This document shows positions 54,232 to 63,961 of a stretch of 64,000 nucleotides of DNA, piece after piece. Source of the stretch: Planktothrix rubescens CCAP 1459/22 (GTDB taxonomy: Bacteria > Cyanobacteriota > Cyanobacteriia > Cyanobacteriales > Microcoleaceae); contig LR882958.1 of the NCBI GenBank assembly GCA_904830895.1, forward strand, positions 1,420,001 through 1,484,000. Direction: 5' to 3'. The notes under the pieces were generated by a model. It saw only the letters and a program-made list of their open reading frames with translations, did no database searches and was not told the DNA's origin. The translations under genes were made by a program, and so were the position numbers. How positions within the stretch are numbered: position 1 is the first letter of the stretch; the number at the start of each line of letters is the position of its first letter.

Positions 54232-55578
54232 TTATGCCGACTCATGTTGTCGATGCCAGGCGGGATGCCATAATATTTCTGCTGTGGAACGTTTTTCTAC
54301 CATTTCTTGGGTAATCACACAGTGAACCACATCTTTTCTGGAGGGAATTTCATACATTACTTCTAACATTAATTCCTCCAAAATTCCCCGTAAGGCTCGC
54401 GCCCCAGTTTTCCGACGGAAGGCTTCTTTAGCAATAGCTTTTAACGCTTCCGGTTCAAATTCTAACCGGACATTATCCATGCGTAATAGCTTTTTATATT
54501 GTTTAACTAAAGCATTACTAGGTTCGGTTAAAATCTGCATTAATGCTCCTTCATCCAAAGGCGAAACCCTAGTTAATACTGGAAGTCGGCCAATAAATTC
54601 AGGAATTAAGCCAAATTTAACTAAATCTTCCGGTTGAACATGATACAAAACTTCGTCGGAATGGAGAGGAGTAACCGGAGTTTTATGATCTTCTCTTGAC
54701 TGCACAAAACCCAGGGATTTTTTGCCTAAACGTTGTTCAATTAGTTTTTCTAAACCAACGAAAGCCCCGCCACAGACAAATAGAATTTTGCTGGTATCAA
54801 TTTGGATAAAATCTTGATATGGATGTTTGCGTCCACCCTGGGGAGGAACATTAACTACCGTACCTTCTAACATTTTTAATAGGGCTTGTTGTACCCCTTC
54901 TCCAGACACATCTCGGGTAATGGAGGTATTTTCACTTTTGCGGGCTATTTTATCAATTTCATCAATATAAATAATCCCCTGTTGTGCGGCTTCAATATCA
55001 AAATCGGCAACCTGTAATAACCGTAATAAAATATTTTCCACATCATCCCCAACATAACCGGCTTCGGTTAAAGTGGTGGCATCAGCAACAGCAAAGGGAA
55101 CATCTAATAATTTTGCTAAAGATTGGGCGAGTAAGGTTTTACCGCAACCCGTCGGCCCCATCAAGAGAATATTTGCTTTTTGCAATTCTATCGCATCATC
55201 AGCCTGGGCATCAGAATCTTTTAACTTTTCTACACTCAGACGTTTATAGTGGTTATAAACTGCAACAGATAGCACTTTTTTTGCCCCATCTTGACCGATG
55301 ACATGATCATCTAAATAGTTTTTAATTTCGATGGGTTTAGGAATAGAAGTCAGAGAAAACCCTTTATTCGTAGACTGTTTGGGAGAACGTACCCCCGGTT
55401 GTCCTGTGACTGAAGCCGCGGCTAGATTTTTATCGGAAAATTCTTCTTCTAAAATCTCGTTACAGAGTTCTACGCATTCATCACAGATATAAACACCAGG
55501 GCCGGCAATTAATTTGCGAACTTGCTCTTGAGATTTACCGCAGAAGGAACACCGTAAATGAGAATCATATCTGGACAT
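54232..55578 (-). CDS. clpX: ATP-dependent Clp protease ATP-binding subunit ClpX
   Basis: The 448-residue protein has the N-terminal zinc-binding domain (C10, C13, C32, C35), a Walker A GPTGCGKT (about 140-147), Walker [11 protein letters not shown], the pore loop [10 protein letters not shown] and the ClpP-contacting loop segment. It unfolds proteins and feeds them to ClpP. In many bacteria clpX follows tig and clpP; here no clpP is visible, upstream is a sensor kinase. The C-terminal [18 protein letters not shown] extension is longer than in E. coli and may be lineage-specific. Confidence 0.98.
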   Translation of the reverse strand: MSRYDSHLRCSFCGKSQEQVRKLIAGPGVYICDECVELCNEILEEEFSDKNLAAASVTGQPGVRSPKQSTNKGFSLTSIPKPIEIKNYLDDHVIGQDGAKKVLSVAVYNHYKRLSVEKLKDSDAQADDAIELQKANILLMGPTGCGKTLLAQSLAKLLDVPFAVADATTLTEAGYVGDDVENILLRLLQVADFDIEAAQQGIIYIDEIDKIARKSENTSITRDVSGEGVQQALLKMLEGTVVNVPPQGGRKHPYQDFIQIDTSKILFVCGGAFVGLEKLIEQRLGKKSLGFVQSREDHKTPVTPLHSDEVLYHVQPEDLVKFGLIPEFIGRLPVLTRVSPLDEGALMQILTEPSNALVKQYKKLLRMDNVRLEFEPEALKAIAKEAFRRKTGARALRGILEELMLEVMYEIPSRKDVVHCVITQEMVEKRSTAEILWHPAWHRQHESA

Positions 55579-55777
55579 ATTGAATTAATGTTTAATTAAC
55601 TGCTGGTGGCTTTTCCCTAAATAGGGGAGATAGACCGAATTGCTTGGCTACTTGAACTGGGATAGGTTCCTTCTGGAAACATCCGCAATCTTGATCAATC
55701 TCATACTATCTTCCCTTAAACTAACACTAAATGAAGAAAACGTGGGAATTGTTATTGATTATTTTGTAACCTTTAGA

Positions 55778-57790
55778 TTAAACTAGGGCTGTTGGAAGAT
55801 AAACTGTAAACTTAGAACCGACTCCAAGTTGGCTAGAAACGCTGATTTGTCCTCCCAGCATTTTGCAATAGTGATGGGTAATTGCTAAACCTAAACCTGT
55901 ACCACCATACTCCCGACTTAAAGAATTATCAACTTGGGTAAAGGCTTGAAATAAATTTTTTTGTTGTTCACGAGAAATACCTATTCCGGTGTCGGTGACT
56001 TCAAAACAAATCCAATCTGAGTCTTCATTGTGTTCACGCTTCAAAGTTACGGTAACTTTGCCCTGATGAGTAAATTTCAGAGCATTACTAATTATATTAT
56101 AAAGAATTTGTCGAATTTTAGTGATATCTCCCTCCATGATATCCAAATTATTTTTACAACAAATTTGTACCGTGTTTTGATTTTGCTCGGCTAGGGGTTG
56201 TAAGCAAGTCACCACATCATGAACAAAACTAGCCACTTCAAAGGTTTCTAAAGATAAAGATATTTGTCCGGCTTCAACTTTGCATAAATCCAGAATATCA
56301 TTAATTAAGGTAAGCAAATGATAGCCGGACTGATGAATTTTTTCCACATCGGGTAATAGGTCATAGAGTTTTTGATCCACTACTTCTTCGAGTAATAAAT
56401 CGCTAAAACCGATAATGGCGTGTAGAGGTGTTCGTAACTCATGACTCATGTTTGCTAAGAAGGTACTTTTCGCTTGGGAAGAAGCTTGAGCTTGATGTAA
56501 AGCAGTTTGTAAAATCCCTTCTACTTTCAATCTTTCTACCATTTCTATTCGCAACTGTTGGACAGCTTCTTGTAATTCTGTCGTGCGTTTTTTAACTCTA
56601 ATTTCTAACTCATTCTTGACCTGAGCTAATGCTTTTTCAGCTTTGATCCGTTCAAATCGTTCAATTGCTAAGGCGACTAAATTGGCTAAGGAATCAATAA
56701 ATATCCGATCTTCTAGGCTAAAGTCCTGTTGATCAATGGGATATTCAACACAAATAAACCCAATAATTTTTCCGTTTAACCAAATCGGTCTATCTAAACA
56801 GTGACTAAAAAAAGAGGCAAGACTATTGCCAATTAGTTCAGATGATTTGGATAAAGATTTAGTTAATAAATCGAGGGGATAAAATGAGAATTTTTTCAAA
56901 TTAAACGGATTTGAACATAGGGAAAAGTTGTGATTAATAATTGCTGATTCCTCGGGGGAATGGTGATGGTTTTGACGTTCATACAAATCTAAACAAGTCC
57001 ATTCCAAAGCATTTTGTTTAACCCAAAGTTCGTCCTCACAAGCTGGGTTTAAATCATTAACCCGTTCTTGTTCTGAAATCGAATCCCCCAGGCCACTATG
57101 GAGCCAAACACTCACTCTGTCAACATCTAAAGTATGAGCAGCGGTTTCAGTAATTTGACGAATGGCTGTATCAATATGATCATAATTACGGGTTTGTTCT
57201 CGACTTAAATCCCGTAGGGCAACATTTTGACGATAGAGGCGTTCCGTACTTAATTGTAGGGTAGCTTCGGTTTTTTTTCGCTCCGTAATATCATGAAAAA
57301 TAGAAAGAATAGCTTGTTCACCTTGAAAGGGTAGAATTTGGAAAGAACCCGTCACCCAAAAGGGAGTCCCATCGGTTTTTTTAACTTGCAGTTCATGGTT
57401 ATGAATATAGCCTTCTGCGATAATTTGATCAATTAATTTTTGTCGTTCTAAGGCAATAGGATAAAATCCTAGAGTTGTGATAATTTTGATTTGATTCAGG
57501 GGGAAATCAAATAACTCACTACAGAAGGAATTAGCATATAAGATTAAACCATCGGATAAACGGCTAATCATAATCGGAATCGGTGTGACTTCTGCGATCG
57601 CTTCAAAAATTTCTCGTTGTGGTGGAATCATGAGTTCAGAACTATCGGCAGAAACAGGAGATTTATTTTTTTGTTTTTCATGCCAAATTTTTAGGTCAAC
57701 GGTAGTATTTTTCCAGTTTTCAGATTCTGGAAAAATAGGATTTTTTTGATCCATAAAAGATTCTGGAGAAAGTTTGTTTTCTAGCATCAT
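55778..57790 (-). CDS. PAS-GAF sensor histidine kinase
   Basis: A 670-residue soluble kinase. A PAS domain lies at about 65-170 (PIPIMISRLSDGLILYANSF, then FHDITERKK). A GAF domain at about 190-390 resembles those binding small ligands and has a CV(E/Y)YP end. A coiled coil follows, then HisKA with [20 protein letters not shown] (His near 450) and HATPase with DTGIGIS and GGTGLGLAI. Without a membrane helix it senses an internal signal. No response regulator is adjacent, so its partner is unknown. Start MMLEN or one codon later. Confidence 0.92.
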   Translation of the reverse strand: MMLENKLSPESFMDQKNPIFPESENWKNTTVDLKIWHEKQKNKSPVSADSSELMIPPQREIFEAIAEVTPIPIMISRLSDGLILYANSFCSELFDFPLNQIKIITTLGFYPIALERQKLIDQIIAEGYIHNHELQVKKTDGTPFWVTGSFQILPFQGEQAILSIFHDITERKKTEATLQLSTERLYRQNVALRDLSREQTRNYDHIDTAIRQITETAAHTLDVDRVSVWLHSGLGDSISEQERVNDLNPACEDELWVKQNALEWTCLDLYERQNHHHSPEESAIINHNFSLCSNPFNLKKFSFYPLDLLTKSLSKSSELIGNSLASFFSHCLDRPIWLNGKIIGFICVEYPIDQQDFSLEDRIFIDSLANLVALAIERFERIKAEKALAQVKNELEIRVKKRTTELQEAVQQLRIEMVERLKVEGILQTALHQAQASSQAKSTFLANMSHELRTPLHAIIGFSDLLLEEVVDQKLYDLLPDVEKIHQSGYHLLTLINDILDLCKVEAGQISLSLETFEVASFVHDVVTCLQPLAEQNQNTVQICCKNNLDIMEGDITKIRQILYNIISNALKFTHQGKVTVTLKREHNEDSDWICFEVTDTGIGISREQQKNLFQAFTQVDNSLSREYGGTGLGLAITHHYCKMLGGQISVSSQLGVGSKFTVYLPTALV

Positions 57791-58114
57791 TCAAGGGTTT
57801 AAGGGTTGAATCAAAGTTCGATTAACTGGTTTTTGCTAATTGTTAAGTTAGGGAAAAATAGACCCGCAACTAATCTAGTTGTGTGTATCTCTTATTCTCT
57901 AGTTAATACTAGGTAGAACCTAGATCCGTATTCTGCCGATGACCGTTACTTTGCGGGGGAAGTGTATCGTCCTTTACATTTTCCCTGCACCCTGGAGATT
58001 CTAAATAGTGTAGAACAGGATAGTCTGATTTGGGCAAAGATACCCTGATTTTATATGTTCCTCTAATTTAATTCCCAAGCTGTGGGATATTAATTGTTGC
58101 ACTCTCTCGGACGG
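57791..58114. other. gene-free region upstream of the glycosyltransferase
   Basis: It should hold the divergent promoters of the kinase and the glycosyltransferase. A startless open frame of about 43 codons (around 57922-58048, with DRYFAGEVYRPLHFP and NSVEQDSLIWAKIP) could be a gene fragment or chance; I recognise no family in it. Confidence 0.45.
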
Positions 58115-59272
58115 ATGTTTGCTGTGTCGTTAACCTATGCAATGGTTCATGAATGGTTAACACCCCTGGCGACGGGAGGTTCAGAACTCGTTGTCCAGGA
58201 AATTCTCAACCATGTTCAGGCGGATGTTTACTCCCTGATTGATTTTGAATCCACCAACCCCGATAGCTATTTGTATCAACGCTCCATCGGTACAACCTTT
58301 CTGCAACATTTCCCCCAAGCGCGTTCGGGGGTACAAAAATATCTGCCCTTACTACCTCTGGCCATCGAACAACTAGACATCCGAGGGTATGACGTGATTC
58401 TCTCCTCCTCCCATGCGGTGGCTAAAGGAGTGCTCACCAGTCCCCATCAACTGCACCTCTGTTACTGCCATACACCCATGCGCTACGCCTGGGATTTAAC
58501 CTTTGACTACCTGAACAGCAGTTTAGCTGGAAAGGGTCTGCAAGGGGCATTTACTCGCTATCTGTTGCATCGTTTGCGGCTGTGGGATGTGGTCTCGGCG
58601 AACCGGGTGGATTATTTTATGGCCAATTCCAAACATACAGCCCGACGGATTTGGCGCTGTTATCGTCGCCGGGCTACGGTCATTTATCCCCCTGTACAGA
58701 TAGAACGCTTTCAGTTTCAACCGCAAAAACAGGATTTTTACTTAACGGTTTGTCGTTTAGTCAGTTATAAAAAAATCGCCTTGATTGTCCAAGCCTTCAA
58801 TCGTCTAGGATACCCGTTAGTTGTGATTGGGACTGGGGCGCAATTGAATGCTATTCAAGAAATGGCAAAACCCAATATTCAGGTGTTAGGGTGGCAACCA
58901 AATGACGTCGTAGACCAGTATATGAGGGATGCTAAAGCCTTTGTTTATGCCGCCTGTGAGGATTTTGGTATCGCCTTAGTCGAAGCTCAAGCCTGTGGGA
59001 CTCCGGTAATTGCCTACGGGGTCGGAGGTGCTTTGGAAACGGTGCGAGATCTGCGACAATATCCAGATTCTGCAACGGGTTTGTTATTTTCCGCCCAAAC
59101 CGAGGAGGCCTTAGTGGAGACAGTAGAAGCCTTTGAGCAGTCTAAGGACAAGTTCAACCCCGATATGGCCCGATTAAATGCCACTCAATTTAGCCCGAAA
59201 CAATTTCAAGAACATTACTTGGGATTCGTAGAGCATTGTTTGCAACAGTTTCAATCGGGCAATATCAGCTAA
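58115..59272 (+). CDS. GT4-family (group 1) glycosyltransferase
   Basis: The 385-residue protein from ATG 58115 (MFAVSLTYAMVHEWLTPLAT, then GGSELV) has the GT-B plan: an acceptor-binding N-terminal domain with VILSSSHAVAKGVL and CYCHTPMRYAWDL, and a donor-binding C-terminal domain with EDFGIALVEAQACGTPVIAY, the E-x7-E motif of GT4 enzymes. An upstream TTG would add 7 residues. It probably adds a sugar to a lipid-linked polysaccharide; the next gene, a sugar-phosphate transferase, fits. Confidence 0.9.
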   Translation: MFAVSLTYAMVHEWLTPLATGGSELVVQEILNHVQADVYSLIDFESTNPDSYLYQRSIGTTFLQHFPQARSGVQKYLPLLPLAIEQLDIRGYDVILSSSHAVAKGVLTSPHQLHLCYCHTPMRYAWDLTFDYLNSSLAGKGLQGAFTRYLLHRLRLWDVVSANRVDYFMANSKHTARRIWRCYRRRATVIYPPVQIERFQFQPQKQDFYLTVCRLVSYKKIALIVQAFNRLGYPLVVIGTGAQLNAIQEMAKPNIQVLGWQPNDVVDQYMRDAKAFVYAACEDFGIALVEAQACGTPVIAYGVGGALETVRDLRQYPDSATGLLFSAQTEEALVETVEAFEQSKDKFNPDMARLNATQFSPKQFQEHYLGFVEHCLQQFQSGNIS

Positions 59273-59513
59273 AATGCCAATTAATTTCGGACTTATGAAA
59301 ATCCGTTCCCGATTATAGAGGGTTGAAAACCAAGGAATACCTAGATTTGTGGGTAACAAAATTTAGCTGTTTCCCCCTCTGTCCTTGAGTTTTCCCGTTT
59401 TAAGCAGAATGCTTTTCTATCCGAATTTTGACGAACTAAAGCCGAATTACCTATATTGGGTGTCTTGAGGCTTTATGATCAGGACTGTGTGTGGTGTGAA
59501 TTGAAGGAGTAAG

Positions 59514-60248
59514 ATGACTGCCAATAGCCAACTCATCTTTGGTAAGGGACTTCGGCGTGGGTTCACAAGGCGAGGGGTTTTACCCTTGGCCTATCGAGCA
59601 ATACCTGAACGCCTCTCTCTACAGCGTGTAGATGAGGAATTTTGGAAGCGATTATTTGATATTGTCTTCTCTCTGTCTGTTTTGATTTTATTTGCTCCGG
59701 TTTACTTAATTTTGGCTCTGCTGATTGCATTAAGCTCTCCAGGGTCAGTTTTTTATGTACAGGAGCGCGTCGGAAAAAACCGCAAGTTATTCGGCTGCAT
59801 TAAATTCAGAACGATGGTGAGTAATGCCGATGAAATATTAACGCAAATCATGGAAACTTCTCCCCATTTACGAGAAGAATTTCAGAACAATTTCAAACTC
59901 AAACATGATCCTAGAATTACTTGGATAGGTCGGTTTCTGCGGGTAACCAGTTTAGATGAATTTCCCCAATTTTGGAATGTTTTAATCGGAGACATGAGTG
60001 TAGTTGGCCCTAGACCTTTGGTTGTGGAAGAACTACACAAATATGGTCGTCACATGGATAAAATCCTAACGATTAAACCCGGGATTACTGGACTGTGGCA
60101 AGTTTCGGGACGCAATGATATTCCCTATCCTCGGCGAGTTCAGATGGATTTATACTATGTCACTTTCAAGAATTTTTGGACAGACTTTGGAATTGTCGTT
60201 AAAACTATTGGGGTTGTGATTTTTCCTAAAAATAATGGAGCTTATTAG
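59514..60248 (+). CDS. polyprenyl-phosphate sugar-1-phosphate transferase (exopolysaccharide priming)
   Basis: The 244-residue protein has the bacterial sugar transferase domain: one membrane segment (about 50-70), then VFYVQERVGKNRKLFGCIKF with RTM, SLDEFPQFWNVLIGDMSVVG with PRP, and GITGLWQVSGR. Such enzymes move a hexose-1-phosphate from a nucleotide sugar to undecaprenyl phosphate to start a repeat unit. It lacks the long membrane region of WbaP/WcaJ, being of the short form. It lies between the glycosyltransferase and the GDP-fucose genes. Confidence 0.92.
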   Translation: MTANSQLIFGKGLRRGFTRRGVLPLAYRAIPERLSLQRVDEEFWKRLFDIVFSLSVLILFAPVYLILALLIALSSPGSVFYVQERVGKNRKLFGCIKFRTMVSNADEILTQIMETSPHLREEFQNNFKLKHDPRITWIGRFLRVTSLDEFPQFWNVLIGDMSVVGPRPLVVEELHKYGRHMDKILTIKPGITGLWQVSGRNDIPYPRRVQMDLYYVTFKNFWTDFGIVVKTIGVVIFPKNNGAY

Positions 60249-60731
60249 TTCAAACAGAAAAATACATAGGTAATTTTATTTCCCCTTAACTCTTTTATCG
60301 ACGGGTTTAGGGGTTTTCTTTTGAGTCTAGTAGAGGTAGAATTAAATACTTAAGTTAAGTTTATATCTCCGGTTTCTAAATTAAACGGGTAGAAGTAGGA
60401 ATTTAGCCTAACCTTGAATTAAACCTGATCTAAGGTTAATTTGGTTGTAGCTACGATCCTAAAACTCAAGGATCTACAAGATCACCTTGACTCCGAAATT
60501 GCTGAATATGTTTCAGGGTGCAGATTAAGTAGTTACACAAAATAAATTACCTAGTTGAGAGAGGGAACATCCCCCCCTAGCCCCCCGTGCACGGGGGGCT
60601 AGGGGGGAAGGGAACAGGGTGGAGGATGTGTAATTAATTTTGTTTAGGTACTTAACACACTCCCTAGATTAGTTATTAGGTATAATCAAACTAGGGAACA
60701 TTAACCGATAAAACTCTAAGGAATAGTTTAA
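60249..60731. other. gene-free region with a MITE-like element
   Basis: No gene is visible. Besides the element at 60525-60655 it holds AT-rich DNA upstream of gmd, with AAGGAA before the gmd start. Confidence 0.55.
60525..60655. mobile_element. MITE-like element, 131 bp, with a central GTGCAC palindrome
   Basis: The ends TTAAGTAGTTACACAAAATA and the reverse complement of the far end (TTAAGTACCTAAACAAAATT) match at most positions over 26 bases. The centre (60572-60607) is a perfect hairpin of CCCCCCTAGCCCCCC, GTGCAC and the mirror arm. No coding capacity. The design resembles the element at 30995-31166, but the ends differ. Confidence 0.65.
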
Positions 60732-61760
60732 ATGACAGAACGTAAACGGGCATTAATTACTGGAATCACTGGTCAAGATGGCTCGTATCTAAGTGAATTA
60801 TTACTAGAAAAAGGCTATGAAGTTCATGGGATTATCCGCCGATCTTCTAGCTTTAATACCGATCGCATTGACCATATTTATAAAGATCCTCACAACCCTG
60901 ATGCTCGATTATTTCTACACTATGGAGATTTAACCGATGGTACAACTTTACGGCGGATTATTGAAGAAGTTAAACCCGTAGAAATTTATAATCTGGGCGC
61001 TCAATCCCATGTTCGGGTCAGTTTTGACTCTCCAGAATATACGGTTGATGCCGTTGGGATGGGGGTATTACGTCTATTAGAAGCAATTCGAGATTATCAA
61101 CAACGTACCGGAATTGAAGTTCGATTCTATCAAGCAGGTTCCTCAGAAATGTTCGGGAAAGTGTTAGAAATTCCCCAAAAAGAAACCACACCATTTTATC
61201 CCCGCAGTCCCTACGCCTGTGCTAAGGTTTACGGACATTGGCAAACCGTAAACTATCGAGAATCCTACGGTTTATTTGCCTGTAATGGGATTTTATTTAA
61301 CCATGAAAGTCCCCGTCGTGGCCCTACTTTTGTCACCCGAAAAATTACCCGGGCGGTGGCTCGAATTGTCAAAGGAAAACAAAAAGAAATCTATTTAGGA
61401 AATCTCGACTCAAAACGAGATTGGGGCTATGCTAAAGATTATGTTCGAGCTATGTGGCTGATGCTCCAACATTCTGAAGCAGATGATTATGTAGTTGCTA
61501 CAAATGAAACCCATTCGATTCGGGAATTTCTTGATATTGCCTTTGGTCATGTTAATTTAGATTGGCAAAATTACGTCAAATTTGATGAGCGTTATCTGCG
61601 TCCGGCGGAAGTAGATATTTTAATTGGTGATCCGGGTAAAGCTAAAGAAAAATTGGGCTGGGAACCCAGTATTACCTTTGAAGGATTGGTGAAATTAATG
61701 GTAGATTCCGATCTTAAAGCCTTAGAAGAAAATCAAGAACCAACCCATCAATTTGATTAA
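60732..61760 (+). CDS. gmd: GDP-mannose 4,6-dehydratase
   Basis: A 342-residue short-chain dehydrogenase: [20 protein letters not shown] (NADP site), the catalytic YACAK (Tyr-x3-Lys), GSSEMFGKV, and [16 protein letters not shown] characteristic of Gmd. It converts GDP-D-mannose to the 4-keto-6-deoxy intermediate, the first step to GDP-L-fucose. The next gene, fcl, follows after 26 bases. Confidence 0.97.
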   Translation: MTERKRALITGITGQDGSYLSELLLEKGYEVHGIIRRSSSFNTDRIDHIYKDPHNPDARLFLHYGDLTDGTTLRRIIEEVKPVEIYNLGAQSHVRVSFDSPEYTVDAVGMGVLRLLEAIRDYQQRTGIEVRFYQAGSSEMFGKVLEIPQKETTPFYPRSPYACAKVYGHWQTVNYRESYGLFACNGILFNHESPRRGPTFVTRKITRAVARIVKGKQKEIYLGNLDSKRDWGYAKDYVRAMWLMLQHSEADDYVVATNETHSIREFLDIAFGHVNLDWQNYVKFDERYLRPAEVDILIGDPGKAKEKLGWEPSITFEGLVKLMVDSDLKALEENQEPTHQFD

Positions 61761-61786
61761 TTACTGATACAATAGAGGCTAAATTT

Positions 61787-62731
61787 ATGAATTCCTTAGA
61801 TTTGAAAAATAAACGGATTCTGGTAACAGGAGGTGCAGGTTTTTTAGGACGTCAAGTGGTCGCTCAACTACTCCAGTCGGGCGCCGATCCAAATCAGATT
61901 ATGATTCCTCGTTCTCAGGAGTATAATCTTTGTACCTTAGATGCTTGCCAAAAAGTTGTTCAGGGTCAAGATATTGTGATTCATTTGGCCGCGCACGTTG
62001 GCGGAATTGGCTTAAATTTAGTAAAACCTGCGGAACTTTTCTATGATAACTTAATGATGGGAACTCAATTAATTGAGAGTGCCTATCGTGCGGAAGTCCA
62101 AAAGTTTGTCTGTGTCGGAACAATTTGCGCCTATCCTAAGTTTACCCCAGTTCCTTTCAAAGAAGATGATCTTTGGGAAGGTTATCCCGAAGAAACTAAC
62201 GCACCTTATGGAATTGCTAAAAAAGCCCTATTGGTGCAGTTACAATCCTATCGTCAACAGTATGGTTTTAACGGTATCTATCTGTTACCCGTGAATTTAT
62301 ACGGCCCAGAAGATAATTTTAATCCGAAAAGTTCCCACGTGATTCCCGCGTTAGTTCGTAAGGTTTATGAAGCTCAAAAACGGGGAGATAAAACCCTTCC
62401 GGTTTGGGGAGATGGCAGTCCGACCAGGGAGTTTCTTTATTCAACGGATGCGGCGCGGGGAATTGTGATGGCAACTCAATTATATAATGAACCCGACCCA
62501 GTTAATTTAGGAACAAATCACGAAGTCACAATTAAAGACTTAGTAGAAACGATTTGTGAATTAATGGAATTTCAGGGAGAAATTGTTTGGGAAACCGATA
62601 AACCTAACGGTCAACCTCGCCGTTGTTTAGATACAACTAGAGCTAAAGAAAGGTTCGGGTTTGTGGCAGAAGTTGGCTTTAAAGAAGGGTTGAAAAATAC
62701 TATTAATTGGTATCGTCAACACGCGGAATAA
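61787..62731 (+). CDS. fcl: GDP-L-fucose synthase
   Basis: A 314-residue epimerase/reductase: [32 protein letters not shown], and the catalytic APYGIAKKA (Tyr-x3-Lys) with a Cys in VGTICAYP. It finishes GDP-L-fucose synthesis from the Gmd product. With gmd, the glycosyltransferase and the sugar transferase it indicates a fucose-containing polysaccharide, perhaps sheath or slime. Confidence 0.97.
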   Translation: MNSLDLKNKRILVTGGAGFLGRQVVAQLLQSGADPNQIMIPRSQEYNLCTLDACQKVVQGQDIVIHLAAHVGGIGLNLVKPAELFYDNLMMGTQLIESAYRAEVQKFVCVGTICAYPKFTPVPFKEDDLWEGYPEETNAPYGIAKKALLVQLQSYRQQYGFNGIYLLPVNLYGPEDNFNPKSSHVIPALVRKVYEAQKRGDKTLPVWGDGSPTREFLYSTDAARGIVMATQLYNEPDPVNLGTNHEVTIKDLVETICELMEFQGEIVWETDKPNGQPRRCLDTTRAKERFGFVAEVGFKEGLKNTINWYRQHAE

Positions 62732-62750
62732 TAGTTTGAAATAATAATTA

Positions 62751-62784
62751 GGGTGTGTTAACATTAAGTTACGCACCCTTTTTT
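62751..62784 (+). terminator. rho-independent terminator after fcl
   Basis: GGGTGTG and CGCACCC (one mismatch) around a 13-base loop, followed by TTTTTT. It starts 20 bases past the fcl stop. Confidence 0.75.
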
Positions 62785-62803
62785 GATCAATATTAAATCC
62801 CTT

Positions 62804-62907
62804 GTTGTTGGGCTTTAGCCCAAGAATATAGGGGCTAAGGCTCAACAACTGGGGAGTTTTGTTTTGGGCTAAAGCCCCCAAAAAAGACAGGGCTAAAGCC
62901 CAACAAC
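62804..62907. repeat. GTTGTTGGGCTTTAGCCC repeat cluster
   Basis: Four related arms in about 104 bases: GTTGTTGGGCTTTAGCCC, GGGGCTAAGGCTCAACAAC, TTGGGCTAAAGCCCC and GGGCTAAAGCCCAACAAC. They pair as inverted repeats. Relatives: 34514-34694 and 38001-38066. Confidence 0.7.
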
Positions 62908-63047
62908 GAACAACGATAATTAGCTTAATCTCAAGGAGTTTGACTAGCAAAACAATTGTAACAAATTATTGTCAATTCTTGTCAATTTAAGAGTGATCGT
63001 TTATAATATATGGTATGAACTGGAACTAAGGCATAATTAGTTATTGT

Positions 63048-63155
63048 TTATCGTTCTAAAGCTGTCCAATTTTGTAATACTTTTTTATGAGCGTCTTCAT
63101 TTCTTATTTCCAGAGCTAAAATATAGCTAGTATCTAAAAAATAGATATTTTTCAT
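63048..63155 (-). pseudogene. truncated PIN-domain (VapC-like) toxin
   Basis: 35 codons from ATG 63155: MKNIYFLDTSYILALEIRNE, then DAHKKVLQNW and a stop. The first catalytic Asp (LDTSYILAL) is typical of PIN toxins of about 130 residues; three quarters are gone. Its ATG overlaps the antitoxin stop (ATGA), so the original operon order is kept. Dispersed repeats lie just beyond the break. Confidence 0.7.
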
Positions 63156-63361
63156 GGAATATACAGATAATGATCATGGTTAACTGCGCCATCTTTTACA
63201 TCACATTCCACAGGGTTTGAACCTAAATCCCAAATAGAAGATTCTTTTTTGATACTCGTAATAATAATTTTTTCCTGTTCTTGAATGATTTCAAACTCTT
63301 GCTCTTTTCCTAACATTTCTTTAGGTATTAATAATCCTTGCTCTGTTGCTATTAATCTCAT
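63152..63361 (-). CDS. AbrB/VapB-like antitoxin
   Basis: A 69-residue protein: MRLIATEQGLLIPKEMLGKE with swapped-hairpin AbrB-type features, then a negatively charged tail ending HDHYLYIP that would neutralise a PIN toxin. Coupled by ATGA to the truncated toxin, so it is an orphan antitoxin. Confidence 0.65.
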   Translation of the reverse strand: MRLIATEQGLLIPKEMLGKEQEFEIIQEQEKIIITSIKKESSIWDLGSNPVECDVKDGAVNHDHYLYIP

Positions 63362-63519
63362 TTAAAATTACCTCAATTGATTATGTTATTTAATTTGTCG
63401 AGTGAGTTATGCTATTCAATTATAATCTATTTTAGCCGCGATCGCACCTTTTGTTATTTGGGAAAAAAAGGAAGATATGTTATAATGGCATCATACTATT
63501 GATAATAACCACACAAACA

Positions 63520-63762
63520 ATGAACAAAGAAAACATAATGCTAACATTGGACAGCGAGAAAAAAGCTGCAATTTCTGCGATCGCTACCCTAATGGAAAGG
63601 GATTTCAGCGACGTAGTTAATGAGGCAATTGCCAGCTATCTGGATATTAATCAATGGCTAAGTTCAGAGATCGAGAGAGGTATTGGTGAAGCAGAAGCAA
63701 ATGACTTTGCCAGCGATGAAGAAGTTCAAGGTGTTTTTGCTAAGTTAATCAATGAAAATTAA
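63520..63762 (+). CDS. ParD/RHH-type antitoxin
   Basis: An 80-residue product from ATG 63520 (MNKENIMLTLDSEKKAAISA, then a helix MERDFSDVVNEAIASYLDIN). It has a ribbon-helix-helix DNA-binding fold and an acidic tail. An upstream in-frame ATG at 63451 lies in an unlikely coding stretch, and a GTTATAAT-like box stands between. It overlaps the parE-like gene by 11 bases. Confidence 0.7.
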   Translation: MNKENIMLTLDSEKKAAISAIATLMERDFSDVVNEAIASYLDINQWLSSEIERGIGEAEANDFASDEEVQGVFAKLINEN

Positions 63763-63961
63763 GTGGCTGCGAAGGGCGCTGCGAAATCTGGAGATATTGT
63801 ACACATATATTTCTTCTGACGATGCAGACGCAGCAAGGCAAACTATTGTGAGGATTCAAGATGCTGTGAATCAATTAGCACAATATCCATTTATGGGAAG
63901 ATATGGTCGTGTAGAAGGTACTAGAGAACTTGTCATTGCTAATAAGCTGTTATGCATTTAA
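63752..63961 (+). pseudogene. ParE/RelE-like toxin, C-terminus missing
   Basis: 69 codons: MKIKWLRRALRNLEILYTYI, then ARQTIVRIQDAVNQL and YPFMGRYGRVEGTRELVI, then ANKLLCI and a stop. ParE proteins usually continue about 25-30 residues after RELVI with the final strands that contact gyrase. The loss makes an inactive toxin likely. The window ends 39 bases later. Confidence 0.65.

Noticed and set aside
54084-54314. 76-codon open frame overlapping the ends of nadE and clpX
   Set aside because: It is out of frame with both genes and covers a hairpin; codon pattern is unlike a gene.
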